Positions 27,901-34,772 of a stretch of DNA of 55,594 nucleotides are shown here, one piece after another. The translations under genes and the position numbers were made by a program. This DNA is from CAMFKD01 sp964436955. Lineage in GTDB: Bacteria; Chlamydiota; Chlamydiia; Chlamydiales; JAJFMA01. The stretch's first letter is position 1. The number at the start of each line of letters is the position of its first letter. The notes under the pieces are model-generated. The model made no database searches, was not told where the DNA came from, and worked only from the letters and a program-made list of their open reading frames with translations. The stretch is from positions 1-55,594 of the forward strand of contig CAYTFC010000008.1 in NCBI GenBank assembly GCA_964436955.1, in the 5' to 3' direction.

Positions 27901-30503
27901 AATGCTTTCAGTTGGTATGCGAGGTTCATCTGGTCGTACTCTACAAGCATTGTTTCGGCATGTTGTTGAAGAGCACTAACCTTTTGCAGCCATTCTAGCG
28001 TTTCAGAAGAGGTTAAAGGCATATCAGAACGTAAATTAGTATACCGCTGCTGAACCTCAGAGATGTGATGAGATAGAGTGGTCAGTTTATGACCCAGAAA
28101 CGGAAGGTTTTCGTGTAAAGCAGTCAATTCACCCTTTAGAGTTGTTAAGCGGCTCAAATAACTGTCTATTTTGGGCAATTCATTAGCCTGCGCCAACTGT
28201 ATACGATCTGACAATGGCGCCTCTGAGGATGGTACCTGAAAGGTACCGAGAAAGTCTGTCGCGCTCTTGGGCCACGTTTTAAGGTAACAATCATTGGCTT
28301 TTACAGCCGAAATCACCTCTGGAGTCTGATTTGGCCCAATATAAGCCGAAGCAATATTGACGATGGGGGTTGCTACAAGTGACTTTTCAGGAGGGTTCAG
28401 AGTAAGGTATTGATGATAGTCTGAAAGAAAGGCGCGATATTTAGGGTATTCATTTGCCAGTTGAAGATACTTCACAGATGAGCTTGAAGATGATTTGAGG
28501 TCCGTATACATCTTAAAACACTCATACCCAAACAAAACGTCTTGTGTTTGGTTATTTTCTGGTGGGGCAACAGTTCCTAGATCTTCAAAATAGTCGACAA
28601 GAGCACCAAAATACTGATTTCGTACCTCAGGTGCTAGCGTCTGTTGAACCCACATCTCCCAGCCAGTGGCTTGGCTTGCCATTTTACCTTCGGCGTTGAG
28701 GCCTAGAAATTGGGCTGTCCAAGCGGCAATAGAAGCGGGTGCTACCTGCTGAATCTTAGTAAAAGCGGACTCTAATAGGCTCTGTTTCCCCTTATCTAAA
28801 GTCGGTGATTCTCCGGCGATCATAGTGTCAGGAGAGTACTGCACTTGTATTTCGTGGCGCAAAAACTTGTCATAATGTTCTAGAAAATCTTGATCCACGC
28901 CAAAGCTTCGGGCCTTTTCCAAATAGTAGTCGTACCCTTCATGCCCGTCACCTGCCGAATCCACGGACTGGGCCATCATACGCAGATAATAACGGTAGTC
29001 TTGGCGTCCAACTGGCGTTCCAAAACAAGCGATCAGCGAGGGGGAGACAGCCTGCAGATAAAAGAAGAAACATTGATAGAACAATTTACGCGTTGGGGAA
29101 TCTGGTTCAGAAAGCTTGGCAAGTCTTCTCTGTTCCCACTGACGATGTCGTTGTGCACGGGTCAGAGGGCGCTCTTCCATTCGAATCTTTTTCAATTGGT
29201 CGGGATCGTAGGTCACCTCACTATCAATGACATGTTGACCTGTCATTTGATCTAGACTTGCTTCCGCTTTTTGCAAGATGGATTGAGCCTTTTGTAAGTT
29301 TGCTAAACAGTGCGTCTTCATTTTTTCTGAAAGGTCCTTGGCACATAGTGCTTCTAGACTTTTTACCCATTCTTGGCAGGCATTCACTGTTAATGAAAAC
29401 TGATGATACTCCATGCTCAGCCGCTGCGTGTCTCTGTTAGCAAGGCTTCGCTTCCAACTCGCTTCCGATTCAGCTAGCTCAGCCTTAAGAGCTGGAAATA
29501 GGTCATCCACAAACTCCTCCAATTCAAAGAGAGCTTGCCGTTCCTGTTCCTGAGCTCTTGCGCCCATTTGGGGGACAGCGGGGTACTCATGTGCGAGCTT
29601 GCCAAATACAGCGGTCTTTTCGACAAAAGAACAATAGGCAGCGGGTGAAAAGGCTTGGCCTCCTTCCAGCAGCTCCATTTTTTGATCTGAAAGAAACTTT
29701 TGGGCAATTTCGTGAGTCTCTTTGGCGGCAAAATAATCCTCAAGAGCCCAAACAACGTTTTCATAGTACTTCAACTCTTCATCTTGGCCCTTAGCAGATA
29801 GATCCAAAATCCTGTCGCCAAAACGCTTAACAAAGTTCCAATCGAGGTTTTCTTGATTTTCAACGCCTTCGCTTAGCCAGGATAAGCCTCGCTGTATAAG
29901 CCCTCCAAGCCAAGACGAAGATGGCGCGGATGGTCGTTCACCTCTAATCTCCTTTAGTAGCTCAGCTACCTCTTCCTTAAAACCGATAGCTTGTTGGGAT
30001 GCATGCAGCCGCTTACCGATTATCTCTTGTTCAGTCAACAATTTCTTTGCGAGCCATGTATACTCATGGATAGCCACAGGATCCGTAAGCGATGCTAAGC
30101 TTTCGCAGAATGACTGAACTTTTTGAGCTGATGCATTAAGGTTAAAATCAACTGAGCGCTCTTTTAATTCGCGAGCATGAAGATGCAGGCAAATAGAGGG
30201 CCATAATTCTTCAATGAAGGTGAGAATGTCATCCTCTTGGTGGATAATATCCTTGGCCTTGAAACCCTCCTTCTTGACGCGGAGAGCCCAACCACCACTA
30301 CCGTCTTCTTGGTCTACAATAGTAATCGCTTTCAGTAGAACTAGATCTTGTATTATAGGTTGAATTTTTGAATGCGTTTCTATCGGATTGTTCGACGGCG
30401 TGACTCTAACTGTTAAAGAATCAGAACTGTTGTTAATTAGTTCAGTTTTTATTGAATGATTAAAAAATGGATCATTATAAAATAAAGAATCTTCCAATTT
30501 CAT
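18903..30503 (-). CDS. giant DUF3638-like P-loop NTPase/helicase-type protein with an internal peptidase-like signature
   Basis: 3,866 residues from ATG 30503 (a TTG 21 nt earlier is less likely). No signal peptide and no obvious membrane segment. Residues about 2785-2990: LMGSGKTEVLMPLLGQL (K2795, Walker A), GVIPESLLPDMSARLSRILG, then VVVIDEADTVFSA (D2927-E2928, Walker B). Around 3385: FYDQKHTTGSN, TIGKDTVFRDFAQAAWRMRGLSR, a helicase motif VI-like Arg-rich segment. Together these resemble the DUF3638 proteins of fungi and other eukaryotes (MGxGK-SVIVPML...; DxxHTRGTDLKL...QAxMRMRxLG). In the N-terminal third, GHAIYYEY (H990), VYNSGAG (N1010) and QTSGTC (Q1098, C1103) repeat the signature seen in the ankyrin protein. 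A TPR-like stretch is near 2165. The rest is helical and unrecognised. Function unknown; a host-directed or envelope-associated machine are both inferences. Confidence 0.85.
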   Translation of the reverse strand: MKLEDSLFYNDPFFNHSIKTELINNSSDSLTVRVTPSNNPIETHSKIQPIIQDLVLLKAITIVDQEDGSGGWALRVKKEGFKAKDIIHQEDDILTFIEELWPSICLHLHARELKERSVDFNLNASAQKVQSFCESLASLTDPVAIHEYTWLAKKLLTEQEIIGKRLHASQQAIGFKEEVAELLKEIRGERPSAPSSSWLGGLIQRGLSWLSEGVENQENLDWNFVKRFGDRILDLSAKGQDEELKYYENVVWALEDYFAAKETHEIAQKFLSDQKMELLEGGQAFSPAAYCSFVEKTAVFGKLAHEYPAVPQMGARAQEQERQALFELEEFVDDLFPALKAELAESEASWKRSLANRDTQRLSMEYHQFSLTVNACQEWVKSLEALCAKDLSEKMKTHCLANLQKAQSILQKAEASLDQMTGQHVIDSEVTYDPDQLKKIRMEERPLTRAQRHRQWEQRRLAKLSEPDSPTRKLFYQCFFFYLQAVSPSLIACFGTPVGRQDYRYYLRMMAQSVDSAGDGHEGYDYYLEKARSFGVDQDFLEHYDKFLRHEIQVQYSPDTMIAGESPTLDKGKQSLLESAFTKIQQVAPASIAAWTAQFLGLNAEGKMASQATGWEMWVQQTLAPEVRNQYFGALVDYFEDLGTVAPPENNQTQDVLFGYECFKMYTDLKSSSSSSVKYLQLANEYPKYRAFLSDYHQYLTLNPPEKSLVATPIVNIASAYIGPNQTPEVISAVKANDCYLKTWPKSATDFLGTFQVPSSEAPLSDRIQLAQANELPKIDSYLSRLTTLKGELTALHENLPFLGHKLTTLSHHISEVQQRYTNLRSDMPLTSSETLEWLQKVSALQQHAETMLVEYDQMNLAYQLKALEVLRETVEGPPIGINDHALLHILGDSFGSGTKLEGMPSIQPLKIVLNLLSHKLKVLAKYQDDPSHPLPHEADLVEMLEKAERLIQSRGSDSFHATLSEMLQNAIPGNTILLPGGWVGKPSGHAIYYEYTKQENGLFTVRVYNSGAGISLGQHALVVMMLKTKMTFAELNDVPLENILSRLHVRALQALSTSVDDKDFGYNADDIYVKLLSLLGGKPRTQALSSNDIRKAQTSGTCSLMSLLTALSYQRSAPQTVQSEFELGLKALIEYESKLKLSSYNEQSIRLLQKCLSAFAHSLEDLQSSGRINHLEYLYASQKVGEIQSTINNTSANAEIAKRKVELISPSSIHSVDLKPPSDFPVLKITEAMDTFSLADWIPNKLSLSVDLARISSSIEQTHLKGTNPSAVLSAMHQVMAKLPLEWILEEIKGLMSKDCEEIISSISHIAELEFSNHFILTRDHPERKNKLSPQVFVDRLSAWTICHALMMKILELQPTNFLVDEILKYHVLDYSSLSMIMSSPKSDSNLSRIRQYWNEISQKKDSVDELKSVKGDLSVVGDFAWRYLSMDENFLKADSGSVSRYLMDLPSVRQKRDTNVIQEKEFYADAIRDRRDEGKENFFPDYFYQLLNLTVSNSFIFRYPIEATLYTRHNGNNAFYDDKNRPTNPSIKIDVDVESKDFQATSSFPTIPLTNARKQAVLGLSLYSRVKEGFFKDILFFNPANPQSILYQPIKFGGWNKDYANSFNYVRPSADEALFRSANLSENYSIQTIREIYALVSNGSSQILQTLEYFIQHPHLMGLVEYQELFQGLFFEPGRLLEEFTVAPQEAERLISRFAALISDQCDRAKVIESWDTMAYFLRISTLCERYVAYANAELGMNISPSPAFLDSQSIARNLLQTPHLAQDAKASLCLVLALTYEQSPSPLTEDQLTELLALMAQYMPYRASLPEDQVLAGDALLEINQAPLAQLLQGSKASIILNSIMRSIDLDFKEQSWKAQDYFPLFSTSDESTFVDVSRALVYHSSALPIRVGEDILNNPTLNTIVDPPERMHQYGISSYAFTSPDGQAYRIHKPIRGDLQIKKQIDGIWHQYLPKSSLSLKQQGLVLDNQLWAVVQPRSNEVKVFSPDGLKPLYVISSAESDYKIEEVCHENFEEKLELADTVPDFISYFEDPSMALCWMLPTKEIALIEFPRFNLTLENFQGKLYSRDHPGYYLSEWQAFPKLNGYQFFLLMENPSGQRIVLLPYHEILSSSEGCLNTQGLSINPNLEQNRNAFFTYRVHEVTGELVPDSDISRFYLAHAYLRTMDYAKAHNLLRNFGESLRAFDQAEAQLLTIIADLGVDPVGKENGNDRDPKALAQYLYAAYLLNKNAVDFPSSSGHAGWMGEKLDNLIQHYLENVELVGDVGLTVDEEMFLLLYSESLTLQNLHRLRYLTDGGTSDSISVISDNPLEELNVEPLKKPDDGLASRLAQSLREHPTNQNLVRLHPEQDFFALYKLVRGELQGEDADHAYEAITGISTFPISKADQVRELTAILNMYPNDRAALILKVILLNPEKFRPSSDFNLNFYFSQSENVLRKVIEPAWKILEQNQGNVGEASQVFNAPQLLVSKEDIEVRDQPLDMEYQLCHAPYNPSTLSNPVFNLESAVSKVSTLGYADAAQQEDLARLFDAPVNSRLAKSEFVRMKGELESYLKRKMDNPSALQRGEYFTIHDATTFERLQASTIQQLELGEEELASRELDLLKRANRSADTKSGQAAETLLTAKGKKPLDINDLIHIFLTRDVEAYHNANANLSVEEIYQLQIDVQEYLIRSTHLQHLRRLSNNMKSIQKLTVTISNSMFGGLVEERSLKISPPISEPISQLLDDLNQQAAATRGYVVEDHPEYLVFEYYSNMLLRPTQVENLDLLRIKDGQITDPEKLGVVLESLMGSGKTEVLMPLLGQLCANGENLCIGVIPESLLPDMSARLSRILGSSFNRSVEVFEFRNENASTTKDLDMIKLRLEHAISSRRVLYTSGSTIQRVYLKLWDSWRMYALDPSESNKMQFDIMRDIMRIWKTQGVVVIDEADTVFSARKEYQYALEQPKPIDMVQCELVTYLFQILLDPQVVPDMRFEFGGTSTNARVFNEQDYHQKIARRLINHLVENALGVDHPEVKIFFSRLTKDQKHLVHSYLSERKLSERKQSECLAFISSIESKLVKDLLSLAKEEVQRLIPLTVSKKMNQYYGANKTQAGIYKAIPYHGSNTPSKNSEYDVYETLNYTVQLGLAEGIPTAMVEQEIEELRNEALAFHNSGKAYIGSDVHKRFLTLTGGKEQITLFGATPWIQEITNYVNSKQTLKLDFIKKYALSQVTHYPQKMRANAQVFNFLFKTVAGFTGTQNEGSVPTKLDVLTSDITTGSTLESLWKNRENIVNTFTAANIQNFFKELYQQHPQLKQMKAFIDAGAVTRGISHESIARQSLSVQDDSINGVAFYDEDENLKTIQKGAERSVDITLSKLPPEERITFYDQKHTTGSNIKQSDQALGVMTIGKDTVFRDFAQAAWRMRGLSRSQTIKIILDKEVEDILRITLNRMLEEQVPEKIEFEHVLIFLIYNQGLVKGDDNFRTFKQKISAFEQEAVLDAVLADDVSAEDLIPTFSKVSELCMTATSPSPWELFGVPQEEKDSGEVINDMVSQELKSAAFQALATDPALKTHTDQQAVKKRIQEIAERSKPIVHETLLAYVGAYNTGAELEIETTHETLTQMETLTQKEKVSTLDQRLNQWYDVKDFPTATRADLASLDYFMERPLGDPRARFISLGTALSTESSLEEFMQIFDPALMGSLRLIRKAEPTTQDWHWRDTRLPYALFNFYQKAITDILVVIDRETQKLQFILGDLNDGVEWKKNLEHNYQSTANATDETHCVLLKPTLGVYRASSADPAIADLDKNGEFQRLLVQAKFFNGEINYTEKEIPYLEAWIREHGANKMERLFQRILTWKDVTRSQYPNSIIAQMLRAPIEDVPAGTLE

Positions 30504-30858
30504 AAATATACCATTACAAATCAAACGCTAATTTAAAATTTGACGTTTCTAACTTTATTCTATGTAATGTAACACATTATTTCAAGCATTTCCTATCGCT
30601 CATCAAAAAACCTGGAAACGCCTATCATTCATAGTTGACTAACGACACAATCACATAATTTTTTTTATTTACTATCGAATGTCAAATCCGATAAATACAA
30701 AAATTAAGCCTATTCAATAAAATGAATTAACACAATTAATTGAATAGGTTTATCAAAATTAAATATTGACAATTAAAATCATAAATTCAAGAATAGTTAT
30801 ATAGTAAACTGACACTAATAGAGCTACTAAATTAATAAAAATAAAAAGCAAGACTACA
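30504..30858. other. divergent AT-rich intergenic region with inverted repeat
   Basis: 355 bp between the divergent giant gene and the PEP-CTERM-like gene. It holds a 10-bp inverted repeat (CCTATTCAAT 30709-30718, ATTGAATAGG 30739-30748) and a TTGACA at 30766-30771, followed by poorly matching -10 candidates (AGAATA near 30790, TATAGT near 30800). No gene seen. The inverted repeat may be an operator or a hairpin; unproven. Confidence 0.45.
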
Positions 30859-31557
30859 ATGAAAACAAAAACAAGCTGGCTCATCATTAGGTTCGGGTTC
30901 ACTCTTGTCTATCTAAGTCTTGTTACGCCTATAACCAGTCAAGCGTCTACAGGGGATGCCCAAAATCCGGATAACTGCCCATGGGTATTTAAACCTATTC
31001 AACGCGTCATTTCAGCGTGTTCTGCTATGTTTGGCAACGAAGGTGAGTGGGTCCAGGAGTGCCCACCTGAAACGATGGGGGATGGCGGAGGCGAAGGCGG
31101 AAGCGGAGAGGGCTCCGGCGGTGGGGGCGATGGTAATTCAGGAAACGGTGGAGGCGGTGGAAATCCAGGCGATGGGAATGGCAACGGCTCATCCGGCGGA
31201 GGTGGTGAAAATTCATCTAACGACGGTGGTTCTAATGGAGTAACTACTGACGGTGGTGGTGACTCTTCAGGCGGTGGTGAGGAAGGCGGTGGAGGCTCCA
31301 GTGGCGGTGGTGAGGAAGGCGGTGGCAGCTCCAGTGGCGGTGGTGAGGAAGGCGGTGGCGGCAACTTATCCTTACTTCCACCAGGAGATGGCGGAGGAAA
31401 TCCTCCTGACTTCACTGACAATCCCCCCGGCGGTGGTGGCGGAGGCCCTCCTTTTACACTGGCGACTCCAGAGCCAGGCACGTACGTGTTAATGGCAAGC
31501 CTACTCTTGCTTACACTTCTATTGCGACGTCGACGCATGGCACCTAAAGATCAATAA
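30859..31557 (+). CDS. Gly-rich secreted protein with a PEP-CTERM-like sorting tail
   Basis: 232 residues. A signal peptide (MKTKTSWLIIRFGFTLVYLSL...SQAS) is followed by a short Cys/Trp-containing segment. A long low-complexity region of Gly, Ser, Glu and Asn (about 75-195) includes three 11-residue SSGGGEEGGGG units. The C-terminus is TPEPGTYVLMASLLLLTLLLRRRRMAPKDQ-like: a PEP at 204-206, a hydrophobic helix and a run of four Arg. That is the layout of PEP-CTERM signals handled by exosortase in other Gram-negative groups. An exosortase is not encoded in this window. The antisense frame is Pro-rich only because of the Gly codons. Surface or extracellular matrix protein by inference. Confidence 0.75.
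   Translation: MKTKTSWLIIRFGFTLVYLSLVTPITSQASTGDAQNPDNCPWVFKPIQRVISACSAMFGNEGEWVQECPPETMGDGGGEGGSGEGSGGGGDGNSGNGGGGGNPGDGNGNGSSGGGGENSSNDGGSNGVTTDGGGDSSGGGEEGGGGSSGGGEEGGGSSSGGGEEGGGGNLSLLPPGDGGGNPPDFTDNPPGGGGGGPPFTLATPEPGTYVLMASLLLLTLLLRRRRMAPKDQ
31264..31362 (+). repeat. three 33-bp tandem repeats
   Basis: Units at 31264-31296, 31297-31329 and 31330-31362 encode SSGGGEEGGGG, SSGGGEEGGGS and SSGGGEEGGGG. Units 2 and 3 are nearly identical at the DNA level, so the array could change length by slippage. Confidence 0.9.
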
Positions 31558-31617
31558 ACGTTGCACAGGTTGAAAGTCTAGGTTACCTTGTGCTCCAAAG
31601 CACATGGAGGATGACCT

Positions 31618-32112
31618 ATGCTTACACCCAAACCGGTGCGACAATCTGCTATTGAAGATCAAACCTACAAAGTATTCCCGAATGACCTTAATTCACACGG
31701 CACCGTATTCGGCGGCTTGGTCATGGGCCTTGCCGATCGAACAGCGGCCGTCGTTGCAGAACGACATGCCGGAAACCTATGCGTAACCGCTGCTGTCGAT
31801 TCCATGCACTTTCTAGCTCCGGCTGGCCGTGGAGACGTCCTCATCTTAAAAGCTGCGGTGAACCGTAGTTGGCATAGTTCTATGGAAATCGGTGTGAAAG
31901 TGCTCGCAGAGCATTACAGCACAGGTGAAAAAAAGCATATTCTATCCGCCTACTTCACCTTTGTCGCTGTTGACGATGCGCACCAACCCACTGAAGTGCC
32001 AGATATCATTGCAGAAACGTCCGACGAACAACGCCGCTTTGAAGAAGCGGGGTACCGTCGTGAGCGCCGGCATATAGAAGCAAAGCTGCGACGTGAGCGG
32101 CGAGAAAAGTGA
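31618..32112 (+). CDS. YciA-like acyl-CoA thioesterase (hotdog fold)
   Basis: 164 residues. The hotdog acyl-CoA hydrolase pattern is clear: PNDLNSHGTVFGGLVMGLADRTAAVVAERH (Asn and Asp positions of YciA-type enzymes), VTAAVDSMHFLAPAGRGDVLILKAAVNR, then SAYFTFVAVDD. It would hydrolyse acyl-CoA thioesters in the cytosol. The C-terminus is a basic helical tail rich in Arg and Glu (RRFEEAGYRRERRHIEAKLRRERREK). The start is ATG 31618 with GGAGGA at 31606-31611; a TTGCAC / TTACCT pair with 16-nt spacing lies at 31561-31588. Chlamydia also carries a member of this family. Confidence 0.88.
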   Translation: MLTPKPVRQSAIEDQTYKVFPNDLNSHGTVFGGLVMGLADRTAAVVAERHAGNLCVTAAVDSMHFLAPAGRGDVLILKAAVNRSWHSSMEIGVKVLAEHYSTGEKKHILSAYFTFVAVDDAHQPTEVPDIIAETSDEQRRFEEAGYRRERRHIEAKLRRERREK

Positions 32113-32193
32113 GTCTGATTGGAAATTTTATTTGACGTAAACAGGCGAAGTGCGATTAATTTACTTATAGCAACCCAAAAAAGGTAAAAGCTT

Positions 32194-32856
32194 ATGACCT
32201 CACTATCAGTTCGATCACTCCTCTCTACTTTCAGTATGTCACTTCTCATGCTTTTGGCTATTTCAACCACTTCAGATCTAGGCGCAGTTTATGTGGCAGG
32301 TGGTAGTGTTGTGTATGACTTAACAGACATGCAAGATGACAACGGCGTCTATTGCCTAGAAAAATGTCCATGCAGAAATCGCCACCGCATGGCAAATCTC
32401 GACGTAGGCAAATGCCCTTGCAGCGAACACTGCGACTGCCCTCCTGAATGTGGTTGCCGCGTGTATGGCGATTCAAGGTTCTGTGGAAAACAAGTAGCTC
32501 CAGGCGATAAACCCCGCCCACACGCCAACGAACAAGCTCGCCAACATCCGCTAGACACCGATCAGTGGAACCAACACCACCCACATACCGAGTATGGATA
32601 TCTCTTAACGACCGCCGCTCCAGGATGCCCATACATCCCCACGACCTATGATATGGATCCCAATTGCTATGTTTCAGACGGAACTTGGGACGGATGGCAT
32701 CAATTCGGATTATTTAGCACGAATCACTTTAAACGCTCGGGAATGCCAGCTCGTTGCTATCACTATCAGCCACAATTCACACGTGGTCAGTGGAACACCA
32801 TCACCCGCCACCAGAATTATTATATGAGAAATATGCGTTCAGGATACTCGCATTAG
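32194..32856 (+). CDS. Cys-rich secreted protein of unknown function
   Basis: 220 residues with an N-terminal signal peptide (to about TSDLGA). Ten cysteines fall within about 55 residues (CLEKCPC, KCPCSEHCDCPPECGC, RFC), with three more downstream (GCPYIP, NCYVS, RCYHY). The C-terminal half is rich in His, Tyr, Asn and Gln, with HQNYY and HHPHTEYG. I know no family for it. The pattern would suit a disulfide-linked envelope protein, as chlamydiae use in place of a thick peptidoglycan layer, or metal binding; both are inference. AAAAAAGG precedes the ATG, and TTGACG / ATTAAT with 17-nt spacing (32132-32160) is a likely promoter. Confidence 0.7.
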   Translation: MTSLSVRSLLSTFSMSLLMLLAISTTSDLGAVYVAGGSVVYDLTDMQDDNGVYCLEKCPCRNRHRMANLDVGKCPCSEHCDCPPECGCRVYGDSRFCGKQVAPGDKPRPHANEQARQHPLDTDQWNQHHPHTEYGYLLTTAAPGCPYIPTTYDMDPNCYVSDGTWDGWHQFGLFSTNHFKRSGMPARCYHYQPQFTRGQWNTITRHQNYYMRNMRSGYSH

Positions 32857-32938
32857 CAGACTGGTCATTGGAAACCCGACAACAACTAAAGTAAGACTAC
32901 AAGGATTTCGAGCGAGCGCGTAATTCAGGCCTGCCAAT

Positions 32939-33628
32939 TCAAATTGATTTATTTTTTAAGGTTGCAGATTTTCCATTAATATAGGCACTGGCGTCTATTA
33001 GTGTTTTAAAGTTTATAGCCTCAGCAACATGTGTTTTATTAACATATTTTCTTATTTTTTTTATTTTAGCATCTTCTGGAATATTTGGAATTTCTTTCTT
33101 AACTGCCCTTTTTATGTTAAGAACATTCATTTTTATTGCATGCATTTTAGTTGTTAAAGACTCGCTTGCTTCACTTCTAAGATTTCTATTGGCCACAACT
33201 AAATCTTTTAAAGATACCGCTATATCGGAATACTTATCTTGATAAATCTTAACAATCGCATCATCTAACACATTATCAAACTTCATTTTACCGATTATGT
33301 CTCCAGACTTTTTAATTTCCTTATCTACTTTTGCTTGAATTTTTTTCATATCTTTAACTGAATTTATATTGGCTCCATCAATTTTATTCATTAATGAATT
33401 TATTCTGTTCGTACTAAAATCTAAGCCAATGGAATTTCGAAGATAGGAGAATACGTTAACCCCTCCGTCCTGCTTTTGGAGAGCACAAAAATTCAAAGTA
33501 GTGCTTTTTGCTAGTTTTTCCCGACAATCAGCCTTGAAATTTTTAATATTATCACCCAGTTTTACGTCATCTTTTATTGTAGTATTACTAAATGATGTTG
33601 CATCTACGATTCTAGGTCCTATATTCAT
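32939..33628 (-). CDS. AT-rich gene of unknown function
   Basis: 229 residues from ATG 33628; a GTG two codons earlier is possible. Mostly helical, Lys/Asn/Ile-rich, with no signal peptide and no motif I can name. Two Cys occur in the N-terminal third (DCREK, NFCAL). Base composition is clearly more AT-rich than the neighbouring cyd and yciA genes, which suggests an accessory or acquired gene. It could be an effector but nothing in the sequence shows that. It lies convergent to the Cys-rich gene. Confidence 0.6.
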   Translation of the reverse strand: MNIGPRIVDATSFSNTTIKDDVKLGDNIKNFKADCREKLAKSTTLNFCALQKQDGGVNVFSYLRNSIGLDFSTNRINSLMNKIDGANINSVKDMKKIQAKVDKEIKKSGDIIGKMKFDNVLDDAIVKIYQDKYSDIAVSLKDLVVANRNLRSEASESLTTKMHAIKMNVLNIKRAVKKEIPNIPEDAKIKKIRKYVNKTHVAEAINFKTLIDASAYINGKSATLKNKSI

Positions 33629-33734
33629 ACCCACCCCGCATATTAATTACTATACATTCATTTTAATATATTTATTATTTAATTAAAAAAAATAAATGCA
33701 ATTAATTTATTTAATTGTTTTCAACGAAATCGCA

Positions 33735-34772
33735 TCAATAACTACTCTCGTCTAACCTAACCTTGCCTCGAAAAATCCAGTAAATACTGATCGTATAGGC
33801 AACCACCATTGGTATTCCAATCACAGCTATCAGTAAAAGAATTTGCAACGTCATTTCAGAAGATGAACTGTTGAAAATGGTTAAGCTCAGGGCTGGATCA
33901 TTCACTGCTCTTAAAGCTACGGGATAAGTCCCTAATCCAAATAGAGCAAATAAGAAAATAATGTTCAGGCAAGACGAAATAAAGGCGTACCCATCCCGTC
34001 CTTGCTGTATCTCACGAGGAATATTGGCAATGGCCAACATATTGACAAGGGCGACAAGAAAGAAAAGAGGTCGTTCTTGAATTGCCTGGGTCATGTGGGG
34101 GTAATAGATCAATGTCGCCACGGTAGTGCACGCATAAAGCATAATAAAGGTGATAATCGCTGGATTGACCCACTGCCTGATTTTATCATGAAGATCGCCT
34201 TCTGTTTTCATCACAACATAGATCGCGCCATGCATTGTAAAAAGCGCTAGTGTCATCACCCCAACCAAAAGAGCATAGGGATTGAGTAAGTCCATAAAAC
34301 TACCCAAATGTTCGCCCTCAATGTCTAGAGGGATTCCACGGATGAGGTTGCCCATCACAATTCCAAGTCCCAGCGCAATCACAATACTTGCGGTGGTAAA
34401 CGCAAAGTCCCAGCTTCGTCGCCACCATAACATCGGCTGTTTACTGCGAAATTCAATAGCCACAGCACGAAAAATAATGCCTGCTAGCAAAACCATAATG
34501 GGGACATAGAAGGAAGAACAAAAGCTTGCATAAACCTGTGGGAAGCCCGCAAACAGGGCTCCACCACCCGTCACTAACCACACTTCATTGCCGTCCCATA
34601 CAGGACCAATCGTGTTAAGCATCAGGCGACGTTCGCGATCATTACCCGCAAAAAGGTGCAACACGCCGACACCTAGATCAAAACCATCCAACACAGCATA
34701 GCCAGTTAAGAGCGCTACGAAGGCTGAAAACCATATAAACTGAAGCTCTGGTAGACCAATTCCAAGATTCAT
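33735..34772 (-). CDS. cydB: cytochrome bd ubiquinol oxidase subunit II
   Basis: 345-residue integral membrane subunit of cytochrome bd. The start is typical (GIGLPELQFIWFSAFVALLTGYAVLDGFDLGVG), followed by WDGNEVWLVTGGGALFAGFP, which are CydB hallmarks, and about eight membrane helices. With CydA it forms the quinol oxidase that works at low oxygen tension. The ATG overlaps the cydA stop by one base (TAATG), so translation is coupled. Confidence 0.95.
   Translation of the reverse strand: MNLGIGLPELQFIWFSAFVALLTGYAVLDGFDLGVGVLHLFAGNDRERRLMLNTIGPVWDGNEVWLVTGGGALFAGFPQVYASFCSSFYVPIMVLLAGIIFRAVAIEFRSKQPMLWWRRSWDFAFTTASIVIALGLGIVMGNLIRGIPLDIEGEHLGSFMDLLNPYALLVGVMTLALFTMHGAIYVVMKTEGDLHDKIRQWVNPAIITFIMLYACTTVATLIYYPHMTQAIQERPLFFLVALVNMLAIANIPREIQQGRDGYAFISSCLNIIFLFALFGLGTYPVALRAVNDPALSLTIFNSSSSEMTLQILLLIAVIGIPMVVAYTISIYWIFRGKVRLDESSY

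Noticed and set aside
30999..31538. Minus-strand Pro-rich frame of 179 codons opposite the Gly-rich gene
   Set aside because: It is the complement of Gly codons, has no signal of its own and no ribosome site; the plus-strand frame has a signal peptide and a sorting tail.
33635..33734. AT-rich 100 bp upstream of the 32939-33628 gene and after cydB
   Set aside because: No hairpin followed by a T run and no convincing promoter boxes beyond what base composition predicts.
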